38,882 nucleotides of DNA from assembly GCA_020445785.1 (NCBI GenBank), contig JAGRFZ010000025.1, forward strand, positions 1 through 38,882. The letters run 5' to 3'. Of the stretch, positions 1 to 11,798 are shown piece by piece. This DNA comes from Rhodocyclaceae bacterium. GTDB lineage: Bacteria; Pseudomonadota; Gammaproteobacteria; Burkholderiales; Rhodocyclaceae. A program made the translations under genes and the position numbers. The notes beneath the pieces were generated by a model. That model made no database searches and was not told the origin of the DNA. It saw only the letters and a list, made by a program, of their open reading frames with translations. Position 1 is the stretch's first letter, and the number at the start of each line of letters is the position of its first letter.

Positions 1-197
1 TCGCCCGGCCGCGCCAGGTGGCGATGGCGCTGGCCAAGGACCTGACGCCGATGAGCCTGCCGGCGATCGGCGAAGCCTTCGGTGGCCGCGACCACACTAC
101 CGTTCTGCATGCTTGCCGTACGATTGCGGATCTCCGGCGCAACGATCCGCAGCTCAATCACGATCTGCACGTGCTGACCCAGGTCCTGCGCGGCTGA
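1..197 (+). CDS. dnaA: Chromosomal replication initiator DnaA (3' end only)
   Basis: This is the last 65 codons of DnaA, the ATPase that binds DnaA boxes and melts the replication origin; the first complete codon is at position 3 and the TGA is at 195-197. What remains is domain IV, the DNA-binding domain. The signature motif [11 protein letters not shown] is intact, preceded by the helix [14 protein letters not shown]. The next gene, dnaN, starts 58 bp downstream in the same direction, the usual dnaA-dnaN arrangement. The short gap has no visible cluster of DnaA boxes, so the origin probably lies upstream of dnaA, outside this window. Identification is certain; only the N-terminal part is missing because the window starts inside the gene. 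Confidence 0.97.
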   Translation, partial: ARPRQVAMALAKDLTPMSLPAIGEAFGGRDHTTVLHACRTIADLRRNDPQLNHDLHVLTQVLRG

Positions 198-255
198 TGC
201 CCGAATCGACACGCCACACAACCACCAAGACGAAACACGACGGAGAACGCCCCCG

Positions 256-3937
<3,682 letters not shown>

Positions 3938-4125
3938 GCCGGCTGCCGTCGTGCCGCGTAGCGGGCGACGATGCCCCCCCGCCCAGTGCGAGGGCCAGCC
4001 TCGACGGGTCCTCGTCACCCACGCGCGGCATTTCGGAAGCCTGTGGTCAGTCGGCTCGCGAGAGCCCGCATTCGGTCGGCGGAGCGAGCGGCGCCAACGC
4101 CCCGGGACCCCCACCGAACCCACCG

Positions 4126-5211
4126 TCAGTTGGCGATGAAGGCGCCGGAGCACGCGTCCGTGCCGGCATTGCAGACCTTGTATACCTGCGCGTCCTTCCG
4201 GTGTTGCCGATAGGTGGCCGTGTTCCCCGCGACCTGATCGATCCAGACCTCGTTGAGGTAGACATCGACGCTTTCCGCACCGGTCTCCCAGGCGAGGCTT
4301 GCGACGATCCAAGGACCCGATCGCGCCACGTTCCCCGCCAATACCGGCGGCGCGAATCCCGCCGTGGGGACAAAGGCGACGAAGCTAGACGAGCTGCCGC
4401 TGGCGAGCGCGCGGTAGGCGTCGAGTGACGTGTCCGTCAGGTATGCGTTTCCGAATCTGCTGCCGACCACGAGATGGCCCGCCAGGTCGATGTCGATATC
4501 ATGGAGATTGCCACCGATCGTCAGGGTTTTCTGGAGCACGCCCGTGGCATCGTAGCGCGCGACATAGCCGTCCCAGCTGACCATGAAGATTGTCCCCTCG
4601 GCGTCTGCCGTCACGCTGCGAGAATTCGCCGTGTGCCCAAGGGCGACGCTCCGCAGCGGTGCAAGACTTGCTGCATCGAAAACATCCAGATTCCCATAGA
4701 CGTCTCGCAGCGCATAGATCAGTCCGTCGAGACCGGTTGTCACGTCGATGTAGTCACTCGAATCGACGAAGCGGACGCCCGACGCGGTGACCAGGTCCAG
4801 CAGGATCAATCCCCGCGCTTCGCCACCGTTGTAGGTCATTCCGTCGGTAACGATCACCTGGTCACCGATCGCTGCAACGCCGCCATAGGAAACATTGTTC
4901 GGTGTGCTCCAACCGTCCATTGTCAGGGCGGCCCATCCGAGGCCGTCGAATACGGAAAGTTCCGGTCGAAAGGTCCCGTTGAAGACGGCCAGCCGTCCGT
5001 CTTCAAGCACGATCAGATCCCGGGACGCTTCGTTGTCCGCGTTGGGAGGGATCGTCAGCCGAGAAATCAGGCGGCCGTCGAAATCGAACTCGGAAATGAC
5101 GCTGGAACTGGAGACGAGCACGTTCCCCGACCCAAAGATGGTCTGGGCAGGCGCATCGGCGACAGTAAGTGTGGCCAATGCGGCGGCAACGATGATGGCA
5201 CTCGATTTCAT
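4126..5211 (-). CDS. Exported beta-propeller-like protein with C-terminal Fn3-like domain
   Basis: The product (361 aa) is predicted to be secreted: the N-terminus MKSSAIIVAAALATLTVADAP reads as a Sec signal peptide with cleavage near AQ-TI. The ATG at 5211 is chosen because AGGAG lies just upstream on the minus strand and the signal peptide starts there. Residues about 25-290 contain repeating beta-strand blocks of the type seen in NHL/SMP-30-like propellers (for example GLDGLIYALRD, AEGTIFMVSWDGYVARYD, LAGHLVVGSRFGNAYL), although no classic repeat is fully conserved. The last 60 residues (SLAWETGAESVDVYLNEVWI ... YKVCNAGTDACSG) match the small Fn3-like domain found at the C-terminus of secreted proteobacterial proteins. 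The substrate is unknown. The gene faces gyrB tail to tail, looks less GC-rich than its neighbours, and lies next to a mobile-element-like repeat, so acquisition by transfer is plausible. Confidence 0.75.
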   Translation of the reverse strand: MKSSAIIVAAALATLTVADAPAQTIFGSGNVLVSSSSVISEFDFDGRLISRLTIPPNADNEASRDLIVLEDGRLAVFNGTFRPELSVFDGLGWAALTMDGWSTPNNVSYGGVAAIGDQVIVTDGMTYNGGEARGLILLDLVTASGVRFVDSSDYIDVTTGLDGLIYALRDVYGNLDVFDAASLAPLRSVALGHTANSRSVTADAEGTIFMVSWDGYVARYDATGVLQKTLTIGGNLHDIDIDLAGHLVVGSRFGNAYLTDTSLDAYRALASGSSSSFVAFVPTAGFAPPVLAGNVARSGPWIVASLAWETGAESVDVYLNEVWIDQVAGNTATYRQHRKDAQVYKVCNAGTDACSGAFIAN

Positions 5212-5786
5212 GGAATCTCCTTCTAAGGCGTATTCGAACGGAACCCCGCGCCCCACCGAGGAAAGCATCCGATGGCGCGCAGAACATGCCCATGGAATGC
5301 AGCGGGCGCTCCCACAGTTACGGCCAGATCGCCGGCAACCTGACCTACTGATCCGAAGACGCCGGGCTTGCGCTACGGCAGGGGCGAACAACGCGATGGG
5401 GCAGAAACTCGAGAGGAAATTCGAGGGTCAGGTCTATTCTTGTACCGAAACTAGAGGGTCAGGTCTATTCTTGTACCCGAGGCCTATACCTCGACCCCTG
5501 TCCAGACCGACCGCATGGCGCCAGTGCGCAAGAATCGGGGGGCCGTTGCGGATGGCGCAAGACGGCACGCGCTACGACGCGGACATCTTCGGCCCCCAAT
5601 GCACCGTCGAATTCAAGCGCAGCACCGAAGTGGGCAGCCAGTGCACCCACAAGGAAGGTATGGGCATGACCCGGGTCAAGGCTGCATGCATTTCTGCAGC
5701 ACCTTCGCCGGCGGTAAGAATCGGACCGGCGGGAGGCTGCCATGCGTCCCCCCGTGCCAATCGTCCGGGTTGTGTCGTGCCCGGTG
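5212..5786. other. 575-bp stretch without a convincing gene
   Basis: This is the interval between two minus-strand transcription units. It holds the ribosome binding site of the propeller gene at its left edge, a 31-bp tandem repeat at 5416-5477, and a right half (about 5490-5786) of high GC content that can be read in several frames. None of those readings gives a recognisable protein or a good start with a ribosome binding site. The longest plausible plus-strand piece (about 5551-5720, reading MAQDGTRYDADIFGPQ) matches no family I know and may be a relic. I also see a GCTGCA ... TGCAGC inverted repeat at 5681-5700. Confidence 0.5.
5416..5477. repeat. 31-bp tandem direct repeat (two copies)
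   Basis: Two head-to-tail copies of a 31-bp unit lie at 5416-5446 and 5447-5477, identical at 29 of 31 positions; the differences are at the fifth and seventh bases of the unit. The shared 24-bp core contains GGGTCAGGTCTATTCTTGTA. From memory, this core resembles the end sequences of REP-associated (IS200-like) tyrosine transposase elements in proteobacteria, which read GGGTCAGGTCT followed by an A/T-rich stretch. No transposase gene lies nearby, so this may be a remnant or a non-autonomous copy. The repeat is seen directly; the element assignment is an inference. Confidence 0.85.
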
Positions 5787-6473
5787 CTAGTAGCCGGCCT
5801 GACCCGGAACCGGCGCCCGGGGAATGCGAAAGTCCGGGGTCAGCGAAATCTGCCAGCTCGCCTCGACCACCCCCTCGTCGGTCACGTCGAGCGATTCCGT
5901 GGTCTCGTCCTCGCCGCCGGCGAGTCTCGGATGCCAGACCCGGACGCGATAGTGCCCGCTCGGCAATCGGGTCAGTGTGGCCGTGCCGGAGGCATCGGTC
6001 TTGGCGTAATACGGGCTGTTCGCGACATAGACGTAGGCGATCATCCAGTCGTGGATATTGCAACCGAGGATCACGGTGCCGGGTTTGTCGAACAACACCG
6101 GAGCCGCCGGATCGCCGATGTACAGCGGAAGTTCGAAGCGCTTGGCGTCGGAGAACGAATAGACGTGATGGCGAATATTGTCGCGGTTCGGGAAACTGAC
6201 CGATGTGCCGACCTCGACCGGCAGCACGTAGGGAATGAACTCCTTGTTCACCTGGTCGATGATAATGGTGTCGGTACCCGGCGCCGCCGGCCGGCCGGCG
6301 CGCTGCCCGGGGGCGTCCGCCACTGCCACGATCACCGCGTCGGCGAGCGGCTTGCCGTCGGCGTCCCGTACCAGCGCTCTCAACTCACCCGCCGAAGCGG
6401 TGAATGCGGCCAGCAGGCACGCCGACATCAGGGCGGGCAGGCGAAGGGTGGAGGCGGAGGTCGGTGCTTGCAT
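5787..6473 (-). CDS. Exported cupredoxin-like protein ('methylamine utilization protein' type)
   Basis: The product (228 aa) begins with a signal peptide (about residues 1-28, ending AFTASA), followed by a short carboxypeptidase-regulatory-like beta segment (ELRALVRDADGKPLADAVI). A cupredoxin-like fold spans about residues 70-155. Likely type-1 copper ligands are visible: His102 or His103 in RHHVYSF, then Cys138, His141 and Met144 in GCNIHDWM, with the C-x2-H-x2-M spacing of amicyanin and pseudoazurin. It probably binds copper in the periplasm. Databases often call this family 'methylamine utilization protein', but no methylamine dehydrogenase genes are present here. It is the last gene of a minus-strand operon, starting 5 bp after the stop of the predicted barrel gene. 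Electron transfer, copper sensing and a purely structural role all remain open. Confidence 0.82.
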   Translation of the reverse strand: MQAPTSASTLRLPALMSACLLAAFTASAGELRALVRDADGKPLADAVIVAVADAPGQRAGRPAAPGTDTIIIDQVNKEFIPYVLPVEVGTSVSFPNRDNIRHHVYSFSDAKRFELPLYIGDPAAPVLFDKPGTVILGCNIHDWMIAYVYVANSPYYAKTDASGTATLTRLPSGHYRVRVWHPRLAGGEDETTESLDVTDEGVVEASWQISLTPDFRIPRAPVPGQAGY

Positions 6474-6478
6474 CGTCG

Positions 6479-7351
6479 TCAGAACCGCTGCAGATAGGTA
6501 GCCCGCAGCAGATTGGAACGGTACGCGATGCCGCCCTCGGCATTGCTGTCGATCAGCTGGTAACCGAGGGTCATCGATGCGTCGCCGCCGATCAGGCGGC
6601 TGAGCGAGAGCTGCAGGTCGCGGGTCATCGCGGTGAGGGTATACGCAAAGCGGTCGGGGCCGAACACTTCGTCGGGCGCAATCGCGTCGGATGCCAGAAA
6701 GATCGGCAGGTTGCGCAGCGTCGTCGACACGATGTCGCCCTTGTGAATCGCGTAGCTGGCGCCGAGCAGGTAGCGCGGCGTCAGCATGGCATTGAGGCCG
6801 AGGCGCAAATGGCGGCTGCTGGTGTCGAAGACGTCGGCCGCGATCCGGGGCAGCACCCGGTCGCCGGCCTCGTCCGAGCGGCGCAACTGGAATCCATAAC
6901 CGGCCTGCAGATCCAGGCGCGGCGAAAATCGCTTGTGCAGGGTGGCCCCGGCCTCATACTGCCAACCGGTGCGGGCGCTGTCGCGATAGATCAAACGACT
7001 GGCCGATACCGCCAGGGCCAGCGCCGGTGCATAGGCGCCGAGGCCGAACTTGTGGCGGTGCGTGAGCGTGACCCGGGCGGCGACGTGGTCGAGCCCGTCA
7101 TAGCGCCGGAATGCGCTTGCCGACAACTCGAAACTCAGCTTGAGGCGGTCGCTGCCGCTCACCTGATAGCCAGCTCCGGTGTCTGCGGAGACCACCAGCG
7201 TGCTGTCGCTGGTGATGTCGCGGTCAAGCTCGGCGCGTGCCAGGTTGTCGTCGAGGCGCAACTCGACGCCGAGTTGATCGACCAACCCGGCATGGGCGGA
7301 AAGGTACGGCATGCCCCATACGGCAAGCAGCAGGGTACGAATCCGGATCAT
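6479..7351 (-). CDS. Predicted outer-membrane beta-barrel protein
   Basis: The product (290 aa) has a signal peptide (MIRIRTLLLAVWGMPYLSAHA) followed by alternating amphipathic strands throughout. It ends in a C-terminal aromatic residue (YLQRF), the classic signature of an outer-membrane barrel recognised by the BAM machinery. Strand pairs such as DRLKLSFELSASAFRRY and DLQAGYGFQLRR fit a barrel of roughly 12 strands; I do not recognise a named family. Its ATG at 7351 overlaps the TGA of the upstream GGDEF-EAL gene by four bases (ATGA), so the two are probably translationally coupled. The cupredoxin gene follows 5 bp downstream. The three likely act at the cell envelope together, but no substrate can be read from the sequence. 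Confidence 0.75.
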   Translation of the reverse strand: MIRIRTLLLAVWGMPYLSAHAGLVDQLGVELRLDDNLARAELDRDITSDSTLVVSADTGAGYQVSGSDRLKLSFELSASAFRRYDGLDHVAARVTLTHRHKFGLGAYAPALALAVSASRLIYRDSARTGWQYEAGATLHKRFSPRLDLQAGYGFQLRRSDEAGDRVLPRIAADVFDTSSRHLRLGLNAMLTPRYLLGASYAIHKGDIVSTTLRNLPIFLASDAIAPDEVFGPDRFAYTLTAMTRDLQLSLSRLIGGDASMTLGYQLIDSNAEGGIAYRSNLLRATYLQRF

Positions 7352-9858
7352 GCATCGAATCCCTTGTGCGCCATGGCAACTTCGCCGCGGGCGGTGCGGG
7401 GCCTGCGGATCCACTGCTCGAATTCCTCCGCTGGCATCGGTATGCCCACATGGTAACCCTGCGCGTGGTCGCAGCACAGCCTTTGCAGCAGATCCAACGC
7501 CTGTTGCGATTCGACGCCTTCGGCGACGACCTCGAGGTTCATGTTGTGGGCAAGGTCGATCACCGAGCGCACGATTGCGAGATCGTCCCTTTCGGTCGTG
7601 ACCTTGGCGACGAAGGACTGATCGATCTTGATCTCGCTCACCGGCAAGCGCTTGATCTGGGCGAGCGAGGAACAGCCGCTGCCGAAATCGTCGAGCGACA
7701 GGCCGAAGCCCAGATTCTTGAGTTGCGAGGCGATCTTCCGCGTGCGTTCCGGGTCGTCCATGATCGCGCTTTCGGTGATCTCGAACACGAACCAGTGGGC
7801 CGCGGCGTCATGGGTCTGCAACAGCTGCAGCAGTTCCGGAACGAGCTCCTCGGACAGCAGATCGCGTACCGACATGTTGATCGACAGCGACATCGGCAGC
7901 CCTTGTCGGCGCCACCGGGCGACCTGGGCGAAGGCCTCGGCGATCACCCAGAGCGTCACCGCATGGATACCGTCGGTTCTTTCCGCGAACGGAATGAACT
8001 CGCTGGGCAACAGCAGACCGCGTTGCGGATGTTGCCAGCGGATCAGCGCCTCGGCGTGCATGGTGCCACCCCGCGACAGGTCGACCCGCGGCTGGTAGTA
8101 GAGGCGAAACTCGCTGCGTTCCACCGCCTGGCGCAGCTCGGTCGATAGCGCCAGCGTCTCGCTCCCATCAAGTTCGGCCTCGTGGCCGTCCTCGAACACG
8201 ACGCAGGAAAGCCGCCGGCGCTTGCAGACGTACATCGCCGCATCGGCCCGGCTCATCAACAGGTTGGGCTCGTCCGCATGCTCCGGGAAACTGGCGACGC
8301 CGAAGCTTCCGTCGACGTCGAGCAGATGCCCTTCGATCTCGACCGGCTGCATCAACGCCTGCCGCAGGCGCTGCGCCACCTCCTGCGCCTTGGCCGCTCC
8401 GACCGCCGGCAGCAGCACGGCGAATTCGTCGCCGCCGAGCCGGGCCGCCGTGTCCGAAGCCCGCGCCAGCGCACCGCGCAGTCGCGCCGCGACCTCCTGC
8501 AGCAGCAGGTCGCCGACGTAGTGCCCGAGCGTGTCGTTCACTTCCTTGAAGCGATTGAGGTCGATCAGCATCACGCTGACCGGATGATCGAGCCGCTGGG
8601 CTACGCCGATCGACTGGCGCAGCCGGTCATTGAACAACACGCGGTTCGGCAGACCGGTCAGCGAATCGTGGTAGGCCATCGCCTTGATCTGCTGTTCTCG
8701 TGCCGATATCGCCAACCTCATGCTGTTGAACGCGGTGGCGAGCTGGCCGAGTTCGTCATTGCCGCCGGGAGGCGGACCGTGCTCATAATCACCCCCTTCC
8801 AGCCGCTGGGCGAACGCTACCAGGCGGTTCACCGGGCGTGAGATGCTGCGTGCGATCAGCAGGCTGCCGACGATCGTCGCGCCGAGACTGATGGCACCCA
8901 GCCACAGCAGAATCTCGCGTAGGCTGCCGAACCGCGCGAGTGCCTCGGTCATCGAGCGCTGCAATATCGCCAGCACTGCGTGGTCGTCGTCGATCGACAG
9001 TACCGATGCCGACGTGACGTGATCGCCGGCGACCGTCGTCGCCAGCTTGCCGGTCGTGTCGTCCGGCGCTACGCCGGCCAGTGTCCGGCGCAGCTGATCG
9101 CGTCGGTCGCTGTCGAGCGTGCTGGCCGCCAGCGCCCAGCCGCGATCGCGCTGCCAGCCGGCGAACGAGATGTCGAGCGAGGTCAGCGCACTCAATTCCT
9201 CGGCCAGTCGTGCATCGATGCTGAAGCCCAGCACCACCCAGCCGATCGGTGCGGGCGCGAGTACCGGTACCACCACCACCTGACACGGCTCGCCGTCGCT
9301 CAGCTTGATACCCGACGCGCTGCCGGACCTGGCCGCTTCGGCGACCAGCTCGGCGACCGAGGTTGCGGAGGTGCTCACCGAGGCCGATGGGGTCGGGCCT
9401 GCAGTGGCCATGATCCGGCCATCGGGCCCGACCAGCACCATCTTTTCGGCACCGATGCGGGAACCGTGATTATTGAGGGCCGATGCGATCGTGCCCTGAT
9501 CGCCACTGGCGATGGCCTGGCGAAAGGCGAAATCCGAGGTCAGCAGCCGGGCGGCGGTGATCAGTTGCTCGGAGCGCTCCCGCAGCAAGCGGTGGAAGAT
9601 GCGCTCGCCGACCGCAATCTCCTCGCGCACGCTGACCAGGGTGTTGGACGACACGGCGCGGTCGATCGCCAGGAACACCAGGACCTGGCTCGCCACCAGC
9701 AGCAGCGCGACGAACACGATCATCCGGTGCGCGAGCGCTCGCGCGAGGGAACTGCGGCGGGGCACAGATTCGGCCGCTGACCCACGGCCGGATCCGGGCG
9801 CGCCGCCGAGGGCGCGCCGCAAAAGGTTCCATGACGAAGAAAACAATCGACCGGTCAT
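7348..9858 (-). CDS. Membrane-bound GGDEF-EAL protein (c-di-GMP synthesis/breakdown)
   Basis: The product (836 aa) has a transmembrane helix (about 46-65), a periplasmic sensor region of about 250 residues of double-Cache-like size, a second helix (about 316-335), a HAMP linker, a GGDEF domain and an EAL domain. The GGDEF motif (475-479) is intact, with an RxxD inhibitory site five residues before it (RASD, 466-469). The EAL domain also looks catalytically complete: EAL at 603-605, FEITES, DDFGSG (about 723-728), KIDQSF and AEGVES. Both synthesis and hydrolysis of c-di-GMP are therefore possible. The start is uncertain: the ATG at 9858 is the first ATG, with only a weak GGA upstream, and a TTG exists at 9945. 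This is the first gene of the operon that continues with the barrel and cupredoxin genes. Confidence 0.9.
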   Translation of the reverse strand: MTGRLFSSSWNLLRRALGGAPGSGRGSAAESVPRRSSLARALAHRMIVFVALLLVASQVLVFLAIDRAVSSNTLVSVREEIAVGERIFHRLLRERSEQLITAARLLTSDFAFRQAIASGDQGTIASALNNHGSRIGAEKMVLVGPDGRIMATAGPTPSASVSTSATSVAELVAEAARSGSASGIKLSDGEPCQVVVVPVLAPAPIGWVVLGFSIDARLAEELSALTSLDISFAGWQRDRGWALAASTLDSDRRDQLRRTLAGVAPDDTTGKLATTVAGDHVTSASVLSIDDDHAVLAILQRSMTEALARFGSLREILLWLGAISLGATIVGSLLIARSISRPVNRLVAFAQRLEGGDYEHGPPPGGNDELGQLATAFNSMRLAISAREQQIKAMAYHDSLTGLPNRVLFNDRLRQSIGVAQRLDHPVSVMLIDLNRFKEVNDTLGHYVGDLLLQEVAARLRGALARASDTAARLGGDEFAVLLPAVGAAKAQEVAQRLRQALMQPVEIEGHLLDVDGSFGVASFPEHADEPNLLMSRADAAMYVCKRRRLSCVVFEDGHEAELDGSETLALSTELRQAVERSEFRLYYQPRVDLSRGGTMHAEALIRWQHPQRGLLLPSEFIPFAERTDGIHAVTLWVIAEAFAQVARWRRQGLPMSLSINMSVRDLLSEELVPELLQLLQTHDAAAHWFVFEITESAIMDDPERTRKIASQLKNLGFGLSLDDFGSGCSSLAQIKRLPVSEIKIDQSFVAKVTTERDDLAIVRSVIDLAHNMNLEVVAEGVESQQALDLLQRLCCDHAQGYHVGIPMPAEEFEQWIRRPRTARGEVAMAHKGFDA

Positions 9859-10196
9859 AGGTCCATGCACTGTCTCGGCTGACCCACCGGGTGCGCGAGT
9901 TGCGGCTCTCCGGCCGCATGACAAGCGCGCGACATTGCTACTCAATCTATAACTTTCAGCCTATCACCGCCGAATGTCCCGATCCAGCCGGCATCGCCGC
10001 GAAGTGCGAGCAAGATCACGGCCATGCACGGAAATTGCGCGTGCCGCGGTATGGCCGGCAATGGCCGACGATCGTCGTGCGACGTCTCGGAATCGCCTGC
10101 TAAGATGCCCAGCTGTGCGATGCGTCGGACACGACGGCCTTTGCCCGATCCGGCTGCCGCCGATGTCGCGGATCGCCCGCTCGTACCGGAGGCACC
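9859..10196. other. Divergent promoter region (338 bp, no gene)
   Basis: This gap lies between the minus-strand GGDEF-EAL operon and the plus-strand OYE-like gene and should carry promoters for both. A TAAGAT hexamer at 10101-10106 would suit a -10 box for the plus-strand gene, but no good -35 element is found 16-18 bp before it. The part near 9940-9970 is the most A/T-rich piece and could hold the minus-strand promoter. I see no ORF with a ribosome binding site here. Confidence 0.5.
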
Positions 10197-11297
10197 ATGA
10201 GCTGCTTGTTCACTCCCGCCCGTATCGGGCCCCTCGAACTCGAAAACCGGATCGTCGTCGCGCCGATGTGCCAGTACTCGGCCGTCGACGGTCGTGCCAC
10301 CGACTGGCATCTGATGCATCTCGGGCAGCTTGCCGTTTCGGGTGCGGCGATGTTGATCACCGAGGCGACGGCGGTATTGCCGGAGGGGCGTATCTCGCCG
10401 GCGGATCTCGGCCTCTACGATGACGCCAACGAAGCCGCCCTCGCCCGGGTGCTCGGCGCCGTGCGTCGCTATTCGGCAATGCCGATCGGCGTGCAACTGG
10501 CCCATGCCGGGCGCAAGGCGTCGGTTCGCCCGCCGTGGCAGGGCGGCGCCCAACTCGCGCCAGACGCAGGCGGTTGGCAGACCGTCGCGCCGTCGCCGAT
10601 CCCCCAGGTCGCGGGCGATCGTCCGCCCCGCGTGCTCGACGAGGCCGCCATTGCCCGCGTCATCGCCGCCTTCGCCGACGCCGCCCGCCGCGCGCTGCGG
10701 CTCGGTGTCGATCTGATCGAACTGCATGCGGCCCATGGCTACCTGCTGCACCAGTTCCTGTCACCGCTGGCGAATCAGCGCGACGATGCCTACGGCGGCC
10801 CGCTCGACAATCGCATGCGCCTCGCCCTCGCAGTCTTCGATGCGGTACGGCAGGTCGTTCCGCCGGACATGGCGCTCGGCATCCGAGTCTCGGCCTGCGA
10901 CTGGGTGGACGGCGGCTGGGATCTGGAACAGTGCATCGAGTTCGCGCGTGTGCTGGACATTCGCGGGTGTGACTTCATTCATGTCTCCAGTGGCGGTGTC
11001 TCGGCCGCCCAGAAGATCGCGCTGAAGCCGGGCTATCAGATCCCGTTCGCCGAAGCGATCAAGCGCCAGGTGTCGATGCCGGTGATCGGCGTCGGCCTGA
11101 TCACCGAGGCCGACCATGCCGAAGCCATCGTGGCCCAGCAGCGCGCCGATTTCGTGGCGCTGGCGCGGGGCCTGCTGTACGACCCGCGCTGGCCCTGGCA
11201 TGCCGCCGCCCAGCTCGGTGCCACCGTGCGGGCACCGAGACAATACTTGCGCTGCGAGCCGAGCGCCGCGCGCGGCCTGTTCGGCGGTCGGGGCTAG
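10197..11297 (+). CDS. Old yellow enzyme family NADPH:flavin oxidoreductase (YqjM-like)
   Basis: The product (366 aa) is an FMN-dependent ene-reductase of the OYE family, which reduces activated C=C bonds with NAD(P)H. It has the hallmarks of the thermostable/YqjM class: the redox-tuning Cys25 with Tyr27 in MCQYS, the HAGRK motif near 103-107, the substrate-anion-binding pair His177/His180 in ELHAAHGYL, then NQRDDAYGG and the C-terminal FMN-phosphate segment VIGVGLIT. Length and domain order are normal. It is transcribed alone on the plus strand, and its last four bases overlap the end of the small minus-strand gene that follows tail to tail. The physiological substrate cannot be told; a role in detoxifying electrophiles is typical of the family. 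Confidence 0.93.
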   Translation: MSCLFTPARIGPLELENRIVVAPMCQYSAVDGRATDWHLMHLGQLAVSGAAMLITEATAVLPEGRISPADLGLYDDANEAALARVLGAVRRYSAMPIGVQLAHAGRKASVRPPWQGGAQLAPDAGGWQTVAPSPIPQVAGDRPPRVLDEAAIARVIAAFADAARRALRLGVDLIELHAAHGYLLHQFLSPLANQRDDAYGGPLDNRMRLALAVFDAVRQVVPPDMALGIRVSACDWVDGGWDLEQCIEFARVLDIRGCDFIHVSSGGVSAAQKIALKPGYQIPFAEAIKRQVSMPVIGVGLITEADHAEAIVAQQRADFVALARGLLYDPRWPWHAAAQLGATVRAPRQYLRCEPSAARGLFGGRG

Positions 11298-11644
11298 ACC
11301 GCTGCGTCCAGTCGTTCGAACTGGTGTCCGTGCAGGCCAACGGCCGTGAGCGCGGTGCCGTCGCCGCAGTGCCACCACATGCTCACCCACGCCAACCCCA
11401 GACGGTCGATGCGGTCGACCTCGCATTCGCTGCCGATCATGAAGACGATCATTTCGAGGTCGTCTTCGTCCAAGTCCGCATCGGGGCTGACATCGAGAAC
11501 CCGCACACGGTCGCCGACGGCGACCGTGCGGCCGTTGCGATCGACCGCAACCATGTGCCGTGTCTTGGGCGCGGCGCCTGTCGAATTGTCGTGGAAGCGA
11601 CAGCCGAAGCGAATCGGCCCATCTTTCATAGCGTTTTGATTCAT
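11294..11644 (-). CDS. Small acidic conserved-type hypothetical protein (116 aa)
   Basis: I do not recognise the family. The ATG at 11644 is preceded by GAGGAT on the minus strand, giving MNQNAMKDGPIRF as the N-terminus. There is no signal peptide or membrane segment. The central part (MVAVDRNGRTVAVGDRVRVLDV) reads like a small SH3-like beta-barrel of the KOW type, followed by a very acidic stretch (SPDADLDEDDLEMI) and a Trp/Cys/His-rich end (WVSMWWHCGDG). The gene meets the OYE gene tail to tail with a four-base overlap and is divergent from the regulator at 11799. Codon use matches the neighbourhood, so it is likely a real gene. Confidence 0.65.
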   Translation of the reverse strand: MNQNAMKDGPIRFGCRFHDNSTGAAPKTRHMVAVDRNGRTVAVGDRVRVLDVSPDADLDEDDLEMIVFMIGSECEVDRIDRLGLAWVSMWWHCGDGTALTAVGLHGHQFERLDAAV

Positions 11645-11798
11645 AAGAGTATCCTCGGGTGGCTGCGCCGCCCCTGGGGCGCGCTGCAGGGGAAGACGCA
11701 AGGCCCGTACCGAATTGCCGGGGGGCGGAGCCGTCCTGCGATCGAGGGTGGCAGGCTAGTATGGAAGTCCCGGCCGGCAATGCCACGGAGAGCAGGCG

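Noticed and set aside
198-255. Possible replication origin between dnaA and dnaN
   Set aside because: Only 58 bp, with no DnaA-box cluster and no AT-rich unwinding stretch; the origin is more likely upstream of dnaA, outside the window.
5551-5720. Small plus-strand ORF beginning MAQDGTRYDADIF
   Set aside because: No ribosome binding site, no family, and the frame runs on without a sensible end; kept only as a possible relic.
10101-10106. TAAGAT as a -10 box for the OYE gene
   Set aside because: No acceptable -35 element lies 16-18 bp upstream, so I do not list it as a promoter.
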